DNA of 64,000 nt from Sphingomonas yantingensis (GTDB lineage: Bacteria; Pseudomonadota; Alphaproteobacteria; Sphingomonadales; Sphingomonadaceae): positions 706,156 to 770,155 of the forward strand of contig NZ_JACIJJ010000002.1 in NCBI RefSeq assembly GCF_014199325.1, given 5' to 3'. Below are positions 45,857 through 54,614 of the stretch, piece by piece. Positions within the stretch are counted from its first letter, which is position 1, and every line of letters starts with the position of its first letter. The translations under genes were made by a program, and so were the position numbers. The notes under the pieces are model-generated. The model saw only the letters and a list, made by a program, of their open reading frames with translations, ran no database searches and had not been told where the DNA came from.

Positions 45857-46831
45857 TCAGGAATAGACCCCTTGCGCCCGCGCGGCGCGCGCGACCGCGC
45901 CGAATTCGTCGTACACGGTCATCGGCTCGGACCAGTTCTCCATTCTCTCGATCTGATCGAAATGGGCACCGATGTCCTCGACCGTCGGCGGCGTCGTGCC
46001 CGCAGGCGCGACCCACCCTTCGACTGCGCAAATCCGCACCCTGGCGTAGCGGCCCGAATTGCTGGAATATAGTCCGTGCGTGGCGCTGCACGCTTCGCTG
46101 ACGAGATAGAGCGCCAGCGGCACGTTGAAGGGGAGGACGACCCGCCCCTCGCTCGCGGCGAAGTCGGCGTTCCGGACTGCATCGGCGAACGCCGGAATTT
46201 CCATGAAGCCGGGGTCCATCTCGGCCGCCAGCCGCGAATCGGCGGTAGGGAGCAGCACGTTCGACTGAATGCCGTAAGCCGACCCTTCGAGCGCGACGAC
46301 GTTGCTCAGGCCGACAAGGCCGCTCTTGGCGGCGCCGTAGTTCGCCTGCCACGCATGGCCGAAGACGCCCGACGCCGATGCCGTGAACAGCATCCGGCCA
46401 TAGCCGCCGCGGCGCATCGCCCGATAGGCCGGCTGACCGACATAGAAGGCACCCTTGAGGTGCACGTCGAGGATCGCGTCGATCTGTTTATCGGTCAGAT
46501 CCTCGAAACGGTTGTTGCGGAGGAAGCCGGCATTGTTGATGCAGATATCGACCCGGCCCCAGTTGTCGAGCGCCGCCGCGACGATCGCGGCGCCGCCGGC
46601 CCGGGTGGCGACGCTGTCATGGCTGGCGACCGCCTCGCCGCCCGCTGCCCTGATCTCGTCCACGACGCGATCGGCGGCGGTCGCCGACTGGCCGTGGCCG
46701 GAACCGGAACCGCCCAGGTCGTTGACCACCACCCGCGCCCCGCGCCGCGCCAGTTCGAGCGCATATTCGCGGCCGAGGCCGTTGCCGGCGCCGGTGACGA
46801 TAGCGACGCGGTCATCGAAGCGAATGTCCAC
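45857..46831 (-). CDS. SDR of the HSD17B4/MFE-2 3-hydroxyacyl-CoA dehydrogenase type
   Basis: A 324-residue SDR from a GTG start (46831) with GGAGAGG upstream. The N-terminus VAIVTGAGNGLGREYALELARRG, followed by VVVNDLGGSGSG, is the pattern of the peroxisomal multifunctional enzyme type 2 dehydrogenase domain, which oxidises (3R)-hydroxyacyl-CoAs. A Ser in TASASG and the catalytic YGAAK are intact. The C-terminal extension beyond 270 residues is also seen in that group. It may process side-chain or ring hydroxyacyl-CoAs. It is monocistronic, divergent from an alpha/beta hydrolase. Confidence 0.86.
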   Translation of the reverse strand: MDIRFDDRVAIVTGAGNGLGREYALELARRGARVVVNDLGGSGSGHGQSATAADRVVDEIRAAGGEAVASHDSVATRAGGAAIVAAALDNWGRVDICINNAGFLRNNRFEDLTDKQIDAILDVHLKGAFYVGQPAYRAMRRGGYGRMLFTASASGVFGHAWQANYGAAKSGLVGLSNVVALEGSAYGIQSNVLLPTADSRLAAEMDPGFMEIPAFADAVRNADFAASEGRVVLPFNVPLALYLVSEACSATHGLYSSNSGRYARVRICAVEGWVAPAGTTPPTVEDIGAHFDQIERMENWSEPMTVYDEFGAVARAARAQGVYS

Positions 46832-46901
46832 AGGGCCTCTCCAATCGAAAGCGCTACAAGGGTGGCCGGGGCCGACATCCCCGTCGAGATGCGCGTGCGA
46901 A

Positions 46902-46917
46902 TATCGGGTCCGTGATA
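46902..46917. promoter_or_regulatory. Cluster palindrome site 16
   Basis: TATCGG-GTCC-GTGATA, with inner mismatches like site 3. It is centred between divergent starts: 70 bp to 46831 and 71 bp to 46989. Confidence 0.45.
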
Positions 46918-46988
46918 CTGGCCGGCGGGATCGCACCACCCGTGCGCGTGCTGCTAGGATCGAGGCATCGACTGAACGAGGAAGCATC

Positions 46989-47912
46989 ATGGCGATCGAC
47001 AAGCGTACCGTCACCTTCACCAGCGAAGGCGTGCAATGCGAGGGTGACCTCTATCTTCCCGCCGGCTTCGATGAGCGTGGGAAGGCGCCCGCGCTGGTGA
47101 TCGGTCACGGCTTCACCGTCGCGCGAACCAGTCTGGTTGAGGAAGGCCGGCTGTTCGCGGAGGCCGGCTATGTCACGCTGGCGATCGACTATCGCCACTT
47201 CGGCGGATCGGGCGGCGAGCCGCGTGGCCGGCTCTGGCCGCTTCAGGAGACCGAGGATTTCAAGGCGGCGATCGACTGGCTGGAGATCCAGCCCGGCGTC
47301 GATCCCGACAATATCGGTATCTGGGGAACGAGCTTTGGCGGGGGCGTGGTGACGCACGTCGCTGCACATGACATCCGCGTGCGTGCCTGCGTCGCGCAGG
47401 CACCGATCCTCGACGGGGATTTCTGGATCCGCTCCCTGAACCGCGAGAGCGATTATCTCTCGATCCGCAAGTATCTGCGCGATGCGCGGCGCGAGCGGGC
47501 GGTGGGCGGCGGCGATCCGGTCTTTCCGATGATGGTGCCGGCGGATGACGGCTTCGTCCCGATGCCCGCCGACCCGGCGATGATCGAGGACGTGACGAGC
47601 TGGTATGCCAAGACCGGCGACATGCTGATGCATTCCGCAAGCGAGATAACGATCGAAAGCTTCGAGCGGTTGATGGAGTTCGATGCGACCTATACCGCCC
47701 GCAAGATCGCGCCGCGTGCCTATTGCATCGTCCAGCTGACCGGGCACGACGTCTATCATCCCAACGAGCCGATCCAGACCGCGTATCGCGCGGCGGGCGA
47801 ACCCAAGCGCCTCGTCTCGCTGCGCATGGATCAGCTCGACTGCTACAAACCGGGCTATCGGGAACAGACGATCGGCGCGGCGGCGGCCTTTTTCGACGAG
47901 TATCTGAAGTGA
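46989..47912 (+). CDS. Alpha/beta hydrolase, dienelactone-hydrolase/acetyl-xylan-esterase-like
   Basis: A 307-residue hydrolase with an oxyanion-type PALVIGHGFTVART and the nucleophile elbow GIWGTSFGG (Ser115). A C-terminal Asp/His pair is less clear, with LTGHDVYHPNE a candidate for the His. The fold suggests hydrolysis of an ester, lactone or activated carbonyl. The ATG at 46989 follows GAGGAAG. Its stop overlaps the next gene's GTG start (GTGA), so the two are coupled. The substrate is unassigned. Confidence 0.85.
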   Translation: MAIDKRTVTFTSEGVQCEGDLYLPAGFDERGKAPALVIGHGFTVARTSLVEEGRLFAEAGYVTLAIDYRHFGGSGGEPRGRLWPLQETEDFKAAIDWLEIQPGVDPDNIGIWGTSFGGGVVTHVAAHDIRVRACVAQAPILDGDFWIRSLNRESDYLSIRKYLRDARRERAVGGGDPVFPMMVPADDGFVPMPADPAMIEDVTSWYAKTGDMLMHSASEITIESFERLMEFDATYTARKIAPRAYCIVQLTGHDVYHPNEPIQTAYRAAGEPKRLVSLRMDQLDCYKPGYREQTIGAAAAFFDEYLK

Positions 47913-49468
47913 GCGAGGCGGCGTTCGACTATATCATCGTGGGCGCCGGGTCGGCGGGCTGCGTCCTTGCCGATCGCCTGACCGCCGACGGGCGATCGAA
48001 GGTGCTGCTGCTCGAGGCCGGCCCGACCGACGCGACGGCGCTCGTTTCGATGCCGAAGGGATTCGGCAAGCTGCTGACCGACCCGAAGCGCGTGCATTAC
48101 ATCCCGACCGCCGCGGATGGCGACATTCCGGGCGAGACCTGGATCCGCGGCAAGATGCTGGGCGGCTCCTCTTCGGTCAACGGCATGATGTATTTCCGTG
48201 GCCACCCCGAGGATTACGAGGAATGGGTGGCGCTGGGCGCAGCAGGCTGGGGGTGGGACGTGATGTCGCGCGCGTTTGCCGCGACAGAGCGCCAATTGCG
48301 GCCATCCGTGTGCCAGGATCACGGCGAACTGGGCGACCGGCTGATCGCCGCGGCGGGTGCGCTGGGCGTGCCGCGCGTCGAGAACCTCAATCACGACGAG
48401 CAGTTCGGCATCGGCTATGCGCCGCGCACGATCCGCGACGGTCGCCGCACGAGCGCTGCGTCGGCGTTCCTGAAGCCGGCGATGCGCCGCCACAATCTGC
48501 AGGTCGAGACCGGGGTATCGATCGATCGCATCCTGTTCGAGGGAACGCGGACGACCGGCGTGCGCGGTCGCCGCGGCGGCGCCCCGGTGGAATACGCTGC
48601 GCGCCGCGAAGTCATCGTCAGCACCGGCGGGCTGTTCAGTCCCCAGCTGCTCCAGCGGTCCGGCATCGGTCCGGCGGCATCGTTGGCGGCGCTCGGCATC
48701 CCGGTGGTCCACGACGCGCCGGGCGTCGGGGCCAACCTGCTCGAGCATCGGCTCCAGATGATGCACTATCGGCTGAATCGTCCGATCAGCGCGAACCCCC
48801 GCTTGCAGGGGCTCGGCCTGTTGCGCAGCGCGCTTCGTTATGCGCTCGGGCGCAAGGGGGTGCTTGCGGCAGGTTCCTATGACGTGGGTGCGTTCTTCAA
48901 GACCGACCCGGCGCTCGACCGGCCCGATTGCGAGCTGCTGATGGCGCCCTATGGCTATCTGTTCCAGCCCGATGGCTCGACCAAGGTTCCCGATTTTCCG
49001 AGCTTTCACATGTTCGGCTATCCGCTTCGATCGCGAAGCAAGGGAACGATCCGGTTGGCGAGTGCGGATCCCGATGTCCCGGCGGTCATCAAACCCAACT
49101 ACCTGTCCGACCCTTACGATCGACAGGTGACGGTGGCGATGTTCCGCTTCATCCGCCGTCTGGTCGCGACATCGCCGCTGGCGGACGTGATCGTCGAGGA
49201 ACTGGCGCCGGGTCGCCAGATCGAGAGCGATCAGGATATCGTCGAGCTCTATCGCACGCGCGGCCAGGCGGGCTATCATGCCTGCGGCACCGTCGCGATG
49301 GGTGGCGAGGATGCGCCACTCGATTCCGAACTGCGCGTGCGCGGGGTAAGTGGCCTTCGCGTGGTGGACGGTTCGGTGATGCCGACGATGCTGTCGGCCA
49401 ATACCAACGGACCGATCATGGCCATCGGATGGCGCGCCGCCGAACTGATTCTGCGCCGCCGCAACTGA
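47909..49468 (+). CDS. GMC-family FAD oxidoreductase (choline/alcohol dehydrogenase-like)
   Basis: A 519-residue GMC flavoprotein. The N-terminal FAD motif is FDYIIVGAGSAGCVLADRL. The GMC signature GKMLGGSSSVNGMMYFRGHPEDY follows near residue 75, and the C-terminal active-site region includes HACGTVAMG and VDGSVMPTMLSANTNGP. The family oxidises primary or secondary alcohols with oxygen or a membrane acceptor. There is no signal peptide, so it is probably cytoplasmic. It is translationally coupled to the alpha/beta hydrolase, which may supply its alcohol substrate. Confidence 0.91.
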   Translation: MSEAAFDYIIVGAGSAGCVLADRLTADGRSKVLLLEAGPTDATALVSMPKGFGKLLTDPKRVHYIPTAADGDIPGETWIRGKMLGGSSSVNGMMYFRGHPEDYEEWVALGAAGWGWDVMSRAFAATERQLRPSVCQDHGELGDRLIAAAGALGVPRVENLNHDEQFGIGYAPRTIRDGRRTSAASAFLKPAMRRHNLQVETGVSIDRILFEGTRTTGVRGRRGGAPVEYAARREVIVSTGGLFSPQLLQRSGIGPAASLAALGIPVVHDAPGVGANLLEHRLQMMHYRLNRPISANPRLQGLGLLRSALRYALGRKGVLAAGSYDVGAFFKTDPALDRPDCELLMAPYGYLFQPDGSTKVPDFPSFHMFGYPLRSRSKGTIRLASADPDVPAVIKPNYLSDPYDRQVTVAMFRFIRRLVATSPLADVIVEELAPGRQIESDQDIVELYRTRGQAGYHACGTVAMGGEDAPLDSELRVRGVSGLRVVDGSVMPTMLSANTNGPIMAIGWRAAELILRRRN

Positions 49469-49524
49469 GGGTTCTGGGCAAACCGGCAGGTCCGCTCCAC
49501 CTCGATCCGTTTCGACCCATCGAC

Positions 49525-49558
49525 AATAAAAAGGGTGCCGGTCCGAAGACCGGCACCC
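49525..49558 (-). terminator. Rho-independent terminator of the TonB receptor gene
   Basis: A perfect 11-bp stem, GGGTGCCGGTC-CGAA-GACCGGCACCC, is followed on the minus strand by TTTTTATTG. This is the clearest intrinsic terminator in the window. It ends the receptor transcript, whose stop is at 49587. Confidence 0.85.
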
Positions 49559-49586
49559 AGAACGCTGACCGGCCCCTAGCGCCCGA

Positions 49587-52064
49587 TCAGAACTTCGCCG
49601 ACAGCTCGATCCCATAGGTCCGGGGCTCGCCGAATGTCGACGCCGAGAAGCCGGGGCCGCCCGACGGCGGAACACCGCCGACCGCTGGCCCGCCGCTGGC
49701 CAGGTAGAGGCCGCCCTGCATGTAATAGGTGTTGAAGATGTTGTTCGCGAACACGGCAACGCCGAAGTTGCTGCCCCCGATCCGACTGACGCCGACCCTT
49801 GCGTTGGCCAGCGCATAGCCAGGCTGGACGGCGCCCAGATCGAAATCGTCCAGCGGGGTGTCGCTGCGGTACGTGGCGTTGACGTTGGCATTCAGATCGC
49901 CGACGCCGTCGATATCGCGGTTGTAGGTGATGCCACCGCCCACCTGATGCTTCGGAATCGAGTTGAGCGCGATGGTTCCGTTGTCGCCCTCGATCACCTT
50001 GATATCGACATAGGAGTAGAAGAGGTTGAGGGAGAGACCATTGTCGAAGTTCAGATTGGCCTCGAATTCGCCACCATAGTTGTGCTGGACGCCGATATTG
50101 CTGACGATCGTCGCGATCTGCGCACCGACGACGATGTTCTGCTGGCGCTGTACGTTCTTATAGTCCTGGAAGAAGGCCGCCAGATTCGTGGTCAGCTTGC
50201 CCACGCCGAGATCGAAGCTGTTCTTGATGCCGGCTTCATATTCCTGAACCGTTTCGGGTTGAAACGGCCGAAACGCGACGTCCGACTGCGCACGCAGGTT
50301 GAAGCCGCCCGCCCGATAACCGCGACGCGCGGAAACATAGAGGTTGAGATCCGAATCCGTCTGGTATTGGAGCGTCGCATCCCAGGTCACGGCCTCGTTC
50401 TTGAGCCGACGCGTGAACGAGCAGTCGTTGAGCGGCACCGCGCCGAAGCCGTTGAACACGCAGAAACCCGTGCCGAAGCCGGGGATAACCAGATTGGGAA
50501 CCGATGGGCCGACCGTGGCGCGGCGCAGGTCGTTGTTGTAGCGTACGCCGCCCGAAACCTTGAATTGATCGGTCAGGTTGTAGGTTCCCGACAGATAGAA
50601 GGCGTAGCTGCGCGCGAGACCTTCGCCTATCTGGCTCTGGTTGAAGGCATCGGCATTCTGCGTCAGGAAGACCCCGGCCAGGGCAGGAAAGCCAGAAGCA
50701 TATCCGATCGACGTAAGTTGCGGGAACGTATTGGCGAAAGCGCCGTCCGTTCCCTTTTCCAGGAAGAAATAGCCACCCGTCGTGAGCTGAAACGCGTCGC
50801 CGAACGGCGTTCCCTGCATCTGGAACTCTTCGCTGTAATTCTCGGTATTCGAGAACTGGATCGGGAAGATCAGCGCATTCGGGCTTCCGTCATAGTCGGT
50901 GTGATTGACGTAATCGATCTTGCGATACCCGAAGATATTCTTGAACGTGACCGGGCCTGCGTCGAACGTCGTCTTGTTGATGATGCCGTAGTTTTTGATC
51001 CGGTTATAGGGAATGCCGGCCGCGCCATCGATTGTCGGGTTCGTTCCCACGCCGCCCGTATCGATGCGATAACGGCCCAGAGCGAGCGCGCGATTGAAAT
51101 TGGCGACGAGATCCTGCGGCGGGGCGCCCGCTGCCAGCGGGAAGAAGGGCGATGCGCCAATCTGCTGGGCGATAACCGTCGGCTGGCCGTTCCGCGGGTC
51201 GACCAGATTGTAGCCGATCAGCTTCAGGCCCGTACCGTGTTCGTCCTGCTTCAGGTAATCGAAGGTCAGGAAATTCCGGAGCCGGCCCAGCTTGAGCTCG
51301 CCCGACACACGGAACGCGTAATAATGCTGGTCGTCGTAATCGCGTCCGGTGCTGACGTCGCGGGTGAAGCCGGTGCGGTCGCGATATTTGCCGGCCACGC
51401 GCAATGCGAACACGTCCTTGACGACGGGAATGTTGACCATCCCGGTGACGTCTTTGAGGTCGTAGTTTCCGTACTGCCCGGTAACCTCGGCATGATAATC
51501 GCTCAGATCGGGGTGATTGGGCTCGACCAGCACGGCACCGCCCGTCATGTTGCGCCCGAACAGCGTGCCCTGCACGCCCTTGAGCACCTGCACACTCTGG
51601 ATATCGTAGAAGTTGCTGCCGAATCCGTAGGGGCGTGGCGCCACCACCTCGGCATAATAGGCGCCGACCGGCTGGTCGGTCAGCAACTGCGCTTCCTGCG
51701 TGCGCTGCCCACGGATCGCGTAGGCGACGCTGGTGCGGCTGGCGCCGTTCGCGGTGACCGAGAGCGATGGCGTCTGACTCTGGAGCCCGAACGCGTCGGT
51801 GACGCCGCGTTCGACAAGCGCTTCGCCCGAGACGGCCGTGATGGAGACCGGAACGTCCTGGATACGCTCCTCGCGGCGACGGGCGGTGACGAGGATGTCG
51901 CCGCCGCTGGCGCGGTCCGACGCCTGCGCGTCGGTCTCGCTGGCGTCCCCAGCGGTTTGCGCGGCGGGCGCTTCGGCCGGGGGCTGCGACGTGGCGGTCT
52001 GGGCGTTGGCGGTGGACGCCAGCGCGAGCTGGCTGACCGCGGCGATCAAATACGCAGCTTTCAT
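49587..52064 (-). CDS. TonB-dependent outer-membrane receptor
   Basis: An 825-residue receptor starting at 52064 behind GGGGAGG. Residues 1-22 (MKAAYLIAAVSQLALASTANA then Q) form a signal peptide. After a Pro/Ala-rich linker come a TonB-box-like DILVTARRREE and the plug domain (VPVSITAVSGEAL, YAIRGQ). The rest is a 22-strand barrel ending in RTYGIELSAKF with the terminal Phe. In sphingomonads such receptors import large hydrophobic or complexed substrates, not only iron. Its position, sharing a promoter region with catabolic genes and a palindrome site, suggests uptake of the pathway substrate. Confidence 0.93.
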   Translation of the reverse strand: MKAAYLIAAVSQLALASTANAQTATSQPPAEAPAAQTAGDASETDAQASDRASGGDILVTARRREERIQDVPVSITAVSGEALVERGVTDAFGLQSQTPSLSVTANGASRTSVAYAIRGQRTQEAQLLTDQPVGAYYAEVVAPRPYGFGSNFYDIQSVQVLKGVQGTLFGRNMTGGAVLVEPNHPDLSDYHAEVTGQYGNYDLKDVTGMVNIPVVKDVFALRVAGKYRDRTGFTRDVSTGRDYDDQHYYAFRVSGELKLGRLRNFLTFDYLKQDEHGTGLKLIGYNLVDPRNGQPTVIAQQIGASPFFPLAAGAPPQDLVANFNRALALGRYRIDTGGVGTNPTIDGAAGIPYNRIKNYGIINKTTFDAGPVTFKNIFGYRKIDYVNHTDYDGSPNALIFPIQFSNTENYSEEFQMQGTPFGDAFQLTTGGYFFLEKGTDGAFANTFPQLTSIGYASGFPALAGVFLTQNADAFNQSQIGEGLARSYAFYLSGTYNLTDQFKVSGGVRYNNDLRRATVGPSVPNLVIPGFGTGFCVFNGFGAVPLNDCSFTRRLKNEAVTWDATLQYQTDSDLNLYVSARRGYRAGGFNLRAQSDVAFRPFQPETVQEYEAGIKNSFDLGVGKLTTNLAAFFQDYKNVQRQQNIVVGAQIATIVSNIGVQHNYGGEFEANLNFDNGLSLNLFYSYVDIKVIEGDNGTIALNSIPKHQVGGGITYNRDIDGVGDLNANVNATYRSDTPLDDFDLGAVQPGYALANARVGVSRIGGSNFGVAVFANNIFNTYYMQGGLYLASGGPAVGGVPPSGGPGFSASTFGEPRTYGIELSAKF

Positions 52065-52175
52065 GGATCCTCCCCAAATAGCGGTCACGACCGACATCGC
52101 GGTGCGTTGTCCCGGCCCGGAACCTCTTCCTCAATCGCCCGCCGCGCAATCCGGGACCGCCGCCCCGGGGCCAAG

Positions 52176-52191
52176 CATCACATTGGCGATG
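52176..52191. promoter_or_regulatory. Cluster palindrome site 17
   Basis: CATCAC-ATTG-GCGATG, one mismatched pair. It is 111 bp from the TonB receptor start (52064) and 145 bp from the E1alpha start (52337). Confidence 0.5.
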
Positions 52192-52336
52192 TCGCCCCCG
52201 CGCCCCTTGGGCGGCGGGTGAAAGCGCGTCAGGAAGCGGCGATGTCGTTGCCACCGCTGTCGCGAACGATCGTCGACGACGCCGTTTCGTGCCATCGGGG
52301 GACCGGCAACGTGCCGTGCGATTCAAGAGGTTCGTG

Positions 52337-53317
52337 ATGACCAGCAACTACGCCCCCGACGCAGCCACGCAGCTCGAAATCTATCGCCGCGTCGCGCTGC
52401 TCAAGGCCAATGACGAGCGCAGCCGCAAGGTCATCAAGACCGGTCGCCTCGTCATGCCCTATTACAGTTATCGCGGGCAGGAGGTGATCCCCGCCGCGAC
52501 GATGACCGCGCTGGAAGACACCGATTACCTCGTTACCATCTATCGCGGCATTCACGACATGCTGGCCAAAGGCATGCCGCTGAAGGATCTGTGGGCGGAG
52601 GTCGCGGGCCGCGTCGATGGGACCTGCAAGGGCAAGGGCGGGCCGATGCACCTGACCTATCCCGACAAGGGGATCATGGTGACGACGGGGATCGTCGGAT
52701 CGTCGATGCCGATCGCGTGCGGCCTCGGCTGGGGATCGCAACTGTCGGGAGACGGGCGGATTGCGGTCGCCACGTTCGGCGACGGCGCCTCGAACATCGG
52801 TGCGTTTCACGAGAGCCTGAACCTGGCGGCAGTGTGGAAGCTGCCGGTGATTTTCCTCTGCCAGAACAACCTCTATGGCGAGCACACGACCTACGAGAAG
52901 GCGACGTCAGCGCCGCGGATCGCGGATCGGGCGGGCAGCTATGCGATTCCGGGTGTCCGCGTCGACGGCAACGATCCCATCGAGATGTACGCCGCCGCGC
53001 GCGAGGCGGTGGCCCGCGCACGGGCGGGGGAGGGGCCGACCCTGATCGAGGCGATGACCTTCCGCTTCCACGGCCACGTCTTTGGCGATGCCGATGGCTA
53101 TATGGACAAGGCGCAGAAGGCCGCGGCGGTCGAGGCCGACCCGGTGCCCCGTTTCCGCGCCCGTCTGATCGCCGAGGGGATCGCGACCGAGGAGGAACTG
53201 GCCGCGGCCGAGGCCGGGATCGAGGCCGCGATCGACGAGGCCGTCGAGTTCGCGCTCGCCTCTCCGTTCCCCGAACTCGATGAACTGACCCGCGACGTCT
53301 ACGGAGTTGCAGCATGA
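52337..53317 (+). CDS. 2-oxoacid/acetoin dehydrogenase E1 component, alpha subunit
   Basis: A 326-residue thiamine-diphosphate enzyme subunit (ATG at 52337; a GTG at 52334 is also possible, both after AAGAGG). It shows RGIHDMLAKGMP, KGKGGPMHLTYPDKG and the TPP motif GDGASNIG (148-155), ending at NN (177-178). The family comprises pyruvate, acetoin and branched-chain dehydrogenase E1alpha. The start overlap with E1beta (ATGA) marks an operon. Which 2-oxo substrate it uses is unknown; acetoin-type systems have a similar gene order but include E2 and E3. Confidence 0.93.
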   Translation: MTSNYAPDAATQLEIYRRVALLKANDERSRKVIKTGRLVMPYYSYRGQEVIPAATMTALEDTDYLVTIYRGIHDMLAKGMPLKDLWAEVAGRVDGTCKGKGGPMHLTYPDKGIMVTTGIVGSSMPIACGLGWGSQLSGDGRIAVATFGDGASNIGAFHESLNLAAVWKLPVIFLCQNNLYGEHTTYEKATSAPRIADRAGSYAIPGVRVDGNDPIEMYAAAREAVARARAGEGPTLIEAMTFRFHGHVFGDADGYMDKAQKAAAVEADPVPRFRARLIAEGIATEEELAAAEAGIEAAIDEAVEFALASPFPELDELTRDVYGVAA

Positions 53318-54342
53318 CCACCGACCTCGCTGAATCGCCTGCGGCGGCGAAGGTGAAGCCTGTCACCATCCTCCAGGCGATCAACGCTGCGATCGCCGAT
53401 GCGATGGAGGCCGACGAAAAGGTCGTCGTGCTGGGTGAGGATGTCGCCGATCCCGAGGAGGGCGGCGTCGTTGGGGTGACCAAGGGACTGTCGAGCCGGT
53501 TCGGCGAGCATCGCGTTCGTTCGACACCGATCGCCGAGCAGGCGATCATCGGCACCGCGATCGGCGCCAGCCTCGTCGGCTACAAGCCCGTGGCGGAGAT
53601 CATGCTGATGAACTTCACGACGGTGGCGATGGACATGATCGTCAATCACGCCGCCAAATTGCGCTTCATGTCGGGCGGTCAGACGCATGTGCCGATCGTC
53701 ATCCGCACCATGACGGGCACGGGCTTCTCCTCGGGCGGACAGCATTGCGACTATCTGGAAGCGTGGTTCGCGCATACCGCGGGCATGAAGGTGGTGGCGC
53801 CGTCCAACCCCGCCGACGCCTATGGCCTGATGCGCGCAGCGATCGATGATCCCGACCCCGTGCTCTACATCGAGAATCTGCCCGCCTACTGGAGCGGCGG
53901 CGAGGGGGCGCAGCCCGGCCATGTCGTGCCGCTCGGCAAGGCCCGGATCGCGCGAGAAGGCACCGACGTCACGATCGTAAGCTACTCGCGCGTCCTGAAC
54001 GAAGCGGTCGCGGCCGCCGACGCGATCGAGGCGGCTGGCTTTTCGGCTGAGGTCATCGATCTGCGCACCATCTCGCCCTGGGATCGCGAGACGGTTCTCG
54101 CGTCGGTGCGCAAGACGGGACGCTGTCTCGTCACGCACGAGGCGGTGACGCAGTTCGGCGTCGGCGCGGAGGTTGCGGCGGTCCTTTCGGAGGAGCTGTT
54201 CGGCACGCTGAAGCGCCCTGTTGCCCGGCTTGGCGCACCCTATGCGCCCGTGCCTTTCTCCAAGCCACTCGAAGCCGCCTACGCGCCCGACGCCAGGCGG
54301 ATCGCCGAGGCGGCAATCACGCTCTGCAAACAGGATAACTGA
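53314..54342 (+). CDS. 2-oxoacid/acetoin dehydrogenase E1 component, beta subunit
   Basis: A 342-residue transketolase-like subunit. It begins TILQAINAAIADAMEADEKVVVLGEDVAD, includes VRSTPIAEQAIIGTAIGASL, NFTTVAMDMIVNHAAK and PSNPADAYGLM, and has the C-terminal transketolase domain (ISPWDRETVLASVRKTGRCLVTHEA). It pairs with the preceding alpha subunit as an alpha2beta2 E1. A lipoyl-domain gene follows after 2 bp. The operon is divergent from the TonB receptor. Confidence 0.94.
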   Translation: MTTDLAESPAAAKVKPVTILQAINAAIADAMEADEKVVVLGEDVADPEEGGVVGVTKGLSSRFGEHRVRSTPIAEQAIIGTAIGASLVGYKPVAEIMLMNFTTVAMDMIVNHAAKLRFMSGGQTHVPIVIRTMTGTGFSSGGQHCDYLEAWFAHTAGMKVVAPSNPADAYGLMRAAIDDPDPVLYIENLPAYWSGGEGAQPGHVVPLGKARIAREGTDVTIVSYSRVLNEAVAAADAIEAAGFSAEVIDLRTISPWDRETVLASVRKTGRCLVTHEAVTQFGVGAEVAAVLSEELFGTLKRPVARLGAPYAPVPFSKPLEAAYAPDARRIAEAAITLCKQDN

Positions 54343-54344
54343 CG

Positions 54345-54575
54345 ATGGCGACCGAAGTACTGCTCCCCAAGCTCGGCTTTTCGATGAACGAGGGCGTGCT
54401 CGCCGAATGGCTGGTTGCCGACGGCGGGCAGGCGGTCGAGGGCGAGCCGCTTTTCGCGCTCGAAAGCGACAAATCGACCAACGAGGTCGAAAGCCCGGCC
54501 AGCGGCACGTTGAAGATCCTGAAGGAGCCGGGCGAAAGCTACGAGGTCGGGACGGTCCTGGGCATCATCGAATGA
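54345..54575 (+). CDS. Stand-alone lipoyl/biotinyl domain protein
   Basis: A 76-residue single domain: MATEVLLPKLGFSMNEGVLAEW then the attachment hairpin ESDKSTNE with Lys43. The DKST context and KLGFSMNEG are lipoyl-type (E2 N-terminal) rather than biotin MKM type. It has no linker, peripheral-subunit-binding domain or acyltransferase core, so it is not an E2. It probably carries acyl groups for the adjacent E1, with the transferase and E3 elsewhere. It is unlikely to be a broken E2, since the stop is clean and a hairpin follows. Confidence 0.88.
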   Translation: MATEVLLPKLGFSMNEGVLAEWLVADGGQAVEGEPLFALESDKSTNEVESPASGTLKILKEPGESYEVGTVLGIIE

Positions 54576-54582
54576 CGGCCAC

Positions 54583-54605
54583 GGCGCCCGTCGCGGGCGG
54601 GCGCC
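54583..54605. terminator. Hairpin between convergent genes
   Basis: The GC-rich repeat GGCGCCCG-TCG-CGGGCGGGCGCC can fold with one bulge in the 39-bp gap between the lipoyl-domain stop and the dehydrogenase stop at 54615. Confidence 0.45.
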
Positions 54606-54614
54606 GGGCACCCA

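Noticed and set aside
47855..49891. A 678-codon open frame antisense to the GMC oxidoreductase
   Set aside because: No recognisable motif and it covers a clear GMC gene and the receptor's terminator.
49947..52337. A 796-codon open frame antisense to the TonB receptor
   Set aside because: GC-rich shadow frame; the opposite strand has a signal peptide, plug and barrel, while this frame gives Arg/Asp/Val-rich sequence without domains.
54345..54575. A truncated E2 acyltransferase
   Set aside because: The lipoyl domain is complete with a clean stop and no remnants of an E2 core downstream.
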